Assembly: GCA_965659005.1 (NCBI GenBank)
Contig: CBFHVG010000002.1
Span: 1-11,000, forward strand
Source of the DNA: CAYPTY01 sp965659005
Lineage (GTDB): Bacteria; Bacteroidota; Rhodothermia; Balneolales; Balneolaceae
DNA length: 11,000 nucleotides
Direction of reading: 5' to 3'
Numbering within the stretch: position 1 is the stretch's first letter; every line of letters starts with the position of its first letter. The position numbers were made by a program, and so were the translations under genes. Under the pieces are notes generated by a model that saw nothing but the letters and a program-made list of their open reading frames with translations, was not told the origin of the DNA and did no database searches. Shown here in pieces: positions 7,129 through 11,000 of this stretch.

Positions 7129-7713
7129 ATGATTAAAAATCTTATTGTCGGCGCCTTAATATTAGCAACCTATTTTTTTTGGACCAACAGGGATATAGCA
7201 CATGGTCCCGGCGAAATAGCTCCAAATAGGCCAAACATCAGTCATTTAACCTGGCAAAAACCATTTACTTATAGTAATTATATCCTTACACCAAAAAGAT
7301 CTATTTCTGGTGAGGTTAGGGTACTTGAAAAGAAAAAATATTTCTTTGATGAAATTAATGATCTGGTTCCATATGACTTTTTTGTTGGATGGTCAAAAAT
7401 GTCAGATGAACGAAATCTAGATCACATGTACATTACTCTCAGTGAAAGAGAAGCTTTTCTGGAGTTTTCTAATCATCCCCTGCCAATAAATCAGGTACAT
7501 AATCAAACAGAACTATTCCATATCATCCCGGCTTCAAGTGAAGTTAAAAATGCATTGGCGAAAATTAGACCTGGGAATGTGATCACGTTTAATGGCTTTT
7601 TAACAAGTGTTGAACGGACACCTGATATTAACTTGAGTACATCAGTTTCTTTTAAAGAAATTGGAAATGAAGCTGATAAAATACTTTATGTTGAAGAGCT
7701 TACTATTCGATGA
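7129..7713 (+). CDS. Membrane-anchored protein of unknown function with a GW-x-x-MSD motif
   Basis: A protein of 194 residues with one N-terminal membrane helix (about 3-18, LIVGALILATYFFW) and a periplasmic domain. No Cys is present, so no lipidation or disulfides are expected. The domain contains YFFDEINDLVPYDFFVGWSKMSD, then HIIPASSEVKNALAKIRPGNVITFNGFL. This layout (FDEINDLVPYDFFVGW-x-x-MSD, a middle region, then HIIPA and a final domain ending in a GFL strand) resembles an uncharacterised envelope family I have seen in proteobacteria. I know no function for it. The clustering of this gene with TM2 and DUF2752 genes and another exported unknown suggests an envelope role. That is inference. 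Confidence 0.68.
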   Translation: MIKNLIVGALILATYFFWTNRDIAHGPGEIAPNRPNISHLTWQKPFTYSNYILTPKRSISGEVRVLEKKKYFFDEINDLVPYDFFVGWSKMSDERNLDHMYITLSEREAFLEFSNHPLPINQVHNQTELFHIIPASSEVKNALAKIRPGNVITFNGFLTSVERTPDINLSTSVSFKEIGNEADKILYVEELTIR

Positions 7714-7724
7714 TTTAAGCTCTA

Positions 7725-7753
7725 TTGACAAAATCAAAATCAGAAATTATTTT
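7725..7753 (+). promoter_or_regulatory. Candidate sigma-70-type promoter for the cold-shock gene
   Basis: A consensus -35 TTGACA (7725-7730), a 17-bp spacer and a TATTTT -10 (7748-7753) sit in the gap after the previous gene. Transcription would start near 7760 and give a leader of about 60 nt before the ATG at 7823. Long leaders are common on cold-shock mRNAs. The match is by eye only, and Bacteroidota often use a different -10/-35 pattern. Confidence 0.4.
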
Positions 7754-7822
7754 TTACCCTAATATTGTGCTAAGTCAATCGTGCTCAATGATTAAACAAT
7801 AATACATCTTAGGTATTGAATA

Positions 7823-8035
7823 ATGTCAGATCGTAAATTAGGGTATGTAAAATGGTTTCATAACGGAAAAGGTTATGGTTTTATATCAAGAGAAGAAGGT
7901 GATGACATCTTCGTTCACTTTTCTGAAATTGAGGTAGACGGGTTTAAAAAACTCAATAGAGGTCAACAGGTTGAGTTCTCAGTAATTGAAGGTGAAAAAG
8001 GACTACATGCAAAAGAAGTTATTCCTCAAAGCTAA
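7823..8035 (+). CDS. Cold-shock domain protein
   Basis: The 70 residues form one cold-shock domain (OB fold) that binds single-stranded RNA or DNA. It starts LGYVKWFHNGKGYGFI, with the RNP1 motif KGYGFI at 16-21, and continues to RNP2 DIFVHF at 28-33. The rest, NRGQQVEFSVIEGEKGLHAKEV, is also standard for the CspA/CspC type. The length equals the family norm. These proteins melt mRNA secondary structure and act as RNA chaperones or transcription antiterminators in the cytoplasm. It has its own candidate promoter. It may be cold-inducible, but many family members are constitutive and the sequence does not settle which. Confidence 0.97.
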   Translation: MSDRKLGYVKWFHNGKGYGFISREEGDDIFVHFSEIEVDGFKKLNRGQQVEFSVIEGEKGLHAKEVIPQS

Positions 8036-8076
8036 GTGATTCATATATTAGCGTCACATCTTAAAAGCGCTAATCA

Positions 8077-8418
8077 ATGAATATTTTAAAAGAAAACTTA
8101 CTTGACCTACTGGCTTTGCTTACTATTGCAAGTACTGTGTTTATCGATAGTCAAGGACTTATCATCGGGCTTTGGATTTATACCTCATTGGTAATCTTAT
8201 CCAAACTAGTTGGCTTATTTTTTCCATCACTTGTCCAAAAAGTTAATAAGGGCATAGTGACTCCAATATATTTCTATCACATAGTTTATCTGCTAAGTGC
8301 TGCGATTTTAATATATACTGGTGCGTGGTATCTGGCCGGAAGCTGGTTGTTGATTTGGTTACTATCATGGATTAGCTTTCGAAGGATTTTACAACAAGGA
8401 AAAAAAACAACTAATTAA
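8077..8418 (+). CDS. Small four-helix membrane protein of unknown function
   Basis: The 113-residue protein is almost all membrane. There are four hydrophobic segments: about 8-24 (LLDLLALLTIASTVFI), 28-48 (LIIGLWIYTSLVILSKLVGLF), 66-86 (YFYHIVYLLSAAILIYTGAWY) and 87-100 (LAGSWLLIWLLSWI). The last runs into a short basic C-terminus (RRILQQGKKTTN) that should lie in the cytoplasm. I recognise no family motif. It sits 41 bp after the cold-shock gene and 13 bp before the cyclophilin gene, so it may be co-transcribed with the latter. Confidence 0.6.
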   Translation: MNILKENLLDLLALLTIASTVFIDSQGLIIGLWIYTSLVILSKLVGLFFPSLVQKVNKGIVTPIYFYHIVYLLSAAILIYTGAWYLAGSWLLIWLLSWISFRRILQQGKKTTN

Positions 8419-8431
8419 TACAGAATTCAGA

Positions 8432-8959
8432 ATGATAAAGGCCACATTTGATACGACTAAAGGAAAAATTAATCTGTCTCTAACTGCAGAACAAACCCCT
8501 GTTACTGTCGCTAATTTTATAAACCTGGCTTCCAGAGGCTATTATGATGGTTTAAGTTTCCATCGAGTTATTGAAGATTTTATGATTCAGGGAGGTTGCC
8601 CAGCTGGGGATGGCCGAGGTGGACCTGGCTATCGTTTCGAAGATGAATTTGATGCAAGTCTAAAGCATGATGCGCCAGGAATCTTATCAATGGCAAATGC
8701 TGGACCAGGCACTAATGGTAGTCAATTTTTTATTACCCATGTAGCTACTCCTTGGCTTGATGGTAGACATTCTGTATTTGGCAAGGTACTATCTGATGCT
8801 GATATGGAGGTTGTTAACTCCATTGTTCAGGGTGATAAGATCAATTCTGTGACTATTGATGGAGATGTGGAAGATTTACTCAAAAATACAGCTGATCTAG
8901 GGAATTGGAATCAAGTACTTGATGACCAATTCAAAGAATTGAACCCACCATTAGTTTGA
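8432..8959 (+). CDS. Cyclophilin-type peptidyl-prolyl cis-trans isomerase, cytoplasmic
   Basis: This enzyme speeds cis-trans isomerisation of proline peptide bonds during protein folding. The 175-residue protein has no signal peptide, so it acts in the cytoplasm. The catalytic set of human cyclophilin A is present: R45 and F50 in FHRVIEDFMIQGG, Q53, then ILSMANAGPGTNGSQFFI (84-101), and W108 and H113 in WLDGRHSVFGKV. W108 matches the tryptophan that binds cyclosporin. Residues after about 140 (DGDVEDLLKNTADLGNWNQ) form an extra C-terminal part beyond the core domain. It overlaps the ion-channel gene by 4 nt (TTGA), so the two are probably translated from one mRNA. The family call is certain. 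The gene symbol is left open because several paralogues usually exist. Confidence 0.96.
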   Translation: MIKATFDTTKGKINLSLTAEQTPVTVANFINLASRGYYDGLSFHRVIEDFMIQGGCPAGDGRGGPGYRFEDEFDASLKHDAPGILSMANAGPGTNGSQFFITHVATPWLDGRHSVFGKVLSDADMEVVNSIVQGDKINSVTIDGDVEDLLKNTADLGNWNQVLDDQFKELNPPLV

Positions 8960-9798
8960 GAGAACTCAAAATAAATACTGACAACAAGCCTTCAACTCCA
9001 TGGAGAAGAAGGCTTCATACTATCATATTTGAAGCAGACACACCATTAGGTAAATTCTTTGATGTTGCGCTAATAATTGTCATCATTTTAAGCGTGATCG
9101 TTGTAATGCTGGACAGTATTGCTTCTCTGAGTGCTAAATACAATGAGGTATTTTATTTAGTCGAATGGTTTTTTACGATCATATTTACAATCGAGTATAT
9201 AACAAGGCTTATATCCGTCAAGAAAAAAAGACTCTATGCTCTGAGTTTCTATGGTATTGTTGATTTACTTGCAACTATACCAACCTATCTCAGCCTAATT
9301 ATACCCGGAACACAGGTATTGCTAGTAATTAGAATGCTGAGGATTCTAAGGGTATTTCGTGTCCTTAAACTAGTACAGTACTTAAGTGAGGCAGAGTTTC
9401 TTAGAAAAGCGATGTATGCAAGTAGAAGGAAGATTTCAGTCTTTTTATTTGCTGTTTTAAATCTGGTCATTATTGCAGGGTCTGTCATGTACGTAGTTGA
9501 AGGGGCAGATAATGGATTTACAAGCATACCAAAGTCGATCTACTGGGCTGTTGTAACTTTAACAACTGTGGGCTTTGGAGATATTACACCTGTAACGAAC
9601 TTGGGTCAATTTATAGCTGCTATCATAATGATCACTGGATATGGAATCATTGCGGTTCCGACAGGTATTGTTTCATACGAGATTGCAATGGCACAAAGAA
9701 CTAATGCATGTAAGGAATGTGGAAATATGCATAATCCCGAGGGTGCGAAATATTGTTGTGATTGCGGAACAAGCCTTAGTATTAGTGAGCCTGTATAA
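8956..9798 (+). CDS. Voltage-gated potassium channel with C-terminal zinc ribbon
   Basis: A 280-residue six-helix ion channel subunit of the inner membrane; four subunits would form the pore. S1 is about 35-55, S2 66-87 and S3 97-117. S4 carries basic residues every third position (R126, R129, R132, R135, K138), S5 is 160-180, and S6 is 216-240. The pore loop has the potassium filter TVGFGD (204-209), so K+ is the expected ion. Downstream of S6 is a C-x2-C...C-x2-C zinc ribbon (C252, C255, C267, C270), an added cytosolic domain seen in a subset of bacterial channels, of unknown role. The start is TTG 8956, which overlaps the cyclophilin stop by 4 nt. The next methionine lies inside S1, so a later start is unlikely. 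The long N-terminal cytosolic part is about 33 residues. Confidence 0.93.
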   Translation: MRELKINTDNKPSTPWRRRLHTIIFEADTPLGKFFDVALIIVIILSVIVVMLDSIASLSAKYNEVFYLVEWFFTIIFTIEYITRLISVKKKRLYALSFYGIVDLLATIPTYLSLIIPGTQVLLVIRMLRILRVFRVLKLVQYLSEAEFLRKAMYASRRKISVFLFAVLNLVIIAGSVMYVVEGADNGFTSIPKSIYWAVVTLTTVGFGDITPVTNLGQFIAAIIMITGYGIIAVPTGIVSYEIAMAQRTNACKECGNMHNPEGAKYCCDCGTSLSISEPV

Positions 9799-9854
9799 CC
9801 TTTTCAGATAGCCTACGTAGCAAACAACGTTTGTTTAACGAAATATCTGATGGA
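9799..9854 (+). other. Intergenic stretch with a self-complementary arrangement
   Basis: TCAGATA (9804-9810) pairs with TATCTGA (9844-9850). Between them lie an 8-bp palindrome CTACGTAG (9813-9820) and a small hairpin CAAAC-AAC-GTTTG (9821-9833). No T tract follows the outer stem, so it is a weak candidate for a terminator. It could be a processing or regulatory structure in the leader of the next gene, or chance. Confidence 0.3.
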
Positions 9855-11000
9855 ATGAAAAAAACTGCATTTCTAGTACTGGCTCTTTTTACTATTACTC
9901 TTATAAATTCAGAAAACACTCTGGCACAGGACTCCGATTACGAAAGATATGATGGACTTAAATTCAGGAAGTGGCGAGTCACAGTAGTCCCTCCTCTTAG
10001 TTCTAACGGTACTAAAACAATGGATTATACTGCTAGATACTCAATAAACCTGATTGCAGGTTGGCATGGGGGCACGAGTGGCATAGAGTATGGTACTTTA
10101 TTTAATTATACATCAGAATTTTCTGAAGGAATTCAAGTATCTGGACTAGCAAATGTCACTAAAGGTAATATGGAGGGGATTCAAATTACGGGTTTAGTTA
10201 ATTATGCAGGAAGAGATATGTCCGGAATTCAGATAAGCGGTCTTGCGAATTATTCAAAAGGATATCTAGAAGGTTTACAATTTACATCCGGTATTGCTTA
10301 TGGCGAAGATGGAATTTCAGGTATGCATTTCACAGGTATAGCAGGCATAACCAAAGGAGATATTGAGGGATTTCATATAACAGGTGGTTTAAACTATGCA
10401 GGAGGAAATTCTTCAGGATTTCAAGTTGCTGGACTTGGTAATATTTCGGGTGGAGATATTGAGGGTTTAAATGCTTCCGGAGTATTTAATGTATCAAAAG
10501 GAAACATTGAAGGTTTAGTAGCCAGTGGCGCTGCAAATATAGCTCAAGGTGATGTAGAAGGTCTTGTAGCAACTATGGGGTTTAATATTGCAAAGGATGA
10601 TGTTGCTGGTCTAGTCGGTGCCGGTGTTGCTAATATTGCAAATGACATTGAGGGTTTAGCTGCAGCAGGTGCATTTAATTATTCAAATACAGTTCAGGGA
10701 CTTCAATTTGCCGGGGGTATAAATTTCACCAAAGATCTTGAGGGTTTACAAATAGGGGCACTAAACTACAGTACAGATATTCAAGGAGTGCAAATTGGGC
10801 TAGTAAATTTTGGTAACCATATTGAAGGTGTCCCTATTGGCTTTCTCTCCTACTACTCAAATGGAAGAAAGAATTTTGACATAAGAGCAATGGACGCCGG
10901 TTTTACTGATATTGGTATTAACTTAGGTACGTATAGGGTTTATAACATGATTCTACTTGGTTACAATACATCCCTCCCATCTGATGTATACCGTATAGGT
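9855..11000 (+). CDS. Exported glycine-rich repeat protein (LA_2272-type surface repeats), 3' end outside window
   Basis: The frame from ATG 9855 is open to the window edge, giving 382 residues of a longer protein. Residues 1-25 are a signal peptide (core AFLVLALFTITLI, ending TLA-Q). After a unique region, residues 91-337 (10125-10865) are 16 contiguous repeats of the form EG-(hydrophobic)-Q-x-x-G-(hydrophobic)-x-N-(aromatic/aliphatic)-x-x-G-(D/N)-(I/L/V). The first ten units are 16 residues long, the next three 15 and the last three 14. A less repetitive, aromatic-rich region then runs to the edge. The DNA of the units is diverged, so the repeats are ancient and not a recent tandem duplication. 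The pattern fits the LA_2272 family of predicted surface repeat proteins described from Leptospira and found in Bacteroidota. Its job is unknown. The repeats may stack as a beta structure or form barrel strands at the outer membrane. Confidence 0.8.
   Translation, partial: MKKTAFLVLALFTITLINSENTLAQDSDYERYDGLKFRKWRVTVVPPLSSNGTKTMDYTARYSINLIAGWHGGTSGIEYGTLFNYTSEFSEGIQVSGLANVTKGNMEGIQITGLVNYAGRDMSGIQISGLANYSKGYLEGLQFTSGIAYGEDGISGMHFTGIAGITKGDIEGFHITGGLNYAGGNSSGFQVAGLGNISGGDIEGLNASGVFNVSKGNIEGLVASGAANIAQGDVEGLVATMGFNIAKDDVAGLVGAGVANIANDIEGLAAAGAFNYSNTVQGLQFAGGINFTKDLEGLQIGALNYSTDIQGVQIGLVNFGNHIEGVPIGFLSYYSNGRKNFDIRAMDAGFTDIGINLGTYRVYNMILLGYNTSLPSDVYRIG
10125..10865 (+). repeat. Sixteen tandem 14-16-residue protein repeats
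   Basis: Hand alignment gives units starting EGIQVSGLANVTKGNM, EGIQITGLVNYAGRDM, SGIQISGLANYSKGYL and so on, ending QGVQIGLVNFGNHI and EGVPIGFLSYYSNG. There are no extra residues between them. Unit length falls in three steps: units 1-10 have 48 bases, 11-13 have 45, and 14-16 have 42. The late units lose one or two residues in the loop after the conserved asparagine or in the first strand. The periodicity is visible only in the protein and not as exact DNA repeats. Confidence 0.85.

Noticed and set aside
9285..9527. An 80-codon minus-strand frame inside the potassium channel gene
   Set aside because: It is antisense to a clear channel gene with all expected motifs.
10125..10865. CRISPR or recent DNA tandem repeat
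   Set aside because: The periodicity is in the protein only. DNA copies are diverged, with no identical repeats or spacers.

Overview
The window is AT-rich and looks like the chromosome of a free-living, probably marine, Gram-negative bacterium of the Bacteroidota/Balneolota (Rhodothermia-like) sphere. The reasons are a DUF5777-type outer-membrane barrel protein, a CX4CH cytochrome lipoprotein, signal peptides ending in '..AQ', weak ribosome binding sites and several TTG starts. The assignment rests on protein flavour only, not on a marker-gene comparison. I see no tRNA, rRNA, CRISPR array, transposase or phage gene.

Layout. 1-822 is the 3' part of guaA (GMP synthase), cut by the window edge. 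877-2625 encodes an exported protein with N-terminal TPR-like repeats and a type-1 periplasmic-binding fold, the architecture of LpoA-type penicillin-binding-protein activators. It meets mltG (2631-3704, minus strand), a peptidoglycan-terminating lytic transglycosylase, tail to tail with only 5 bp between them. The 254-bp gap after that, before the next gene, holds a strong bidirectional terminator and a stretch that folds, possibly a small RNA or leader.

3959-5767 is a tight three-gene operon (1-nt gap, then a 4-nt overlap). It encodes a haem-binding c-type cytochrome lipoprotein, an exported YceI-like lipid-binding protein and a DUF5777 beta-barrel. Facing it on the minus strand is a two-gene unit with an 8-nt overlap: a DUF2752 protein followed by a TM2-domain protein. 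A palindrome-rich divergent region (6419-6539) separates that unit from a plus-strand run of small or uncharacterised genes. These are an exported unknown (6540-7025), a membrane-anchored unknown with a GW-x-x-MSD motif (7129-7713), a cold-shock protein (7823-8035), a four-helix membrane protein (8077-8418), a cytoplasmic cyclophilin (8432-8959) and, overlapping it by 4 nt, a voltage-gated K+ channel with a C-terminal zinc ribbon (8956-9798).

The window closes inside a long exported repeat protein (9855 to beyond 11000). It carries 16 consecutive degenerate glycine-rich repeats whose unit length falls from 16 to 15 to 14 residues. This is the most striking structural pattern here. No defence system, secondary-metabolite cluster or other large unknown system is evident. 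The points most worth following up are the repeat protein, the cytochrome-YceI-DUF5777 operon, the LpoA-like/MltG pairing and the structured 3705-3875 intergenic region.
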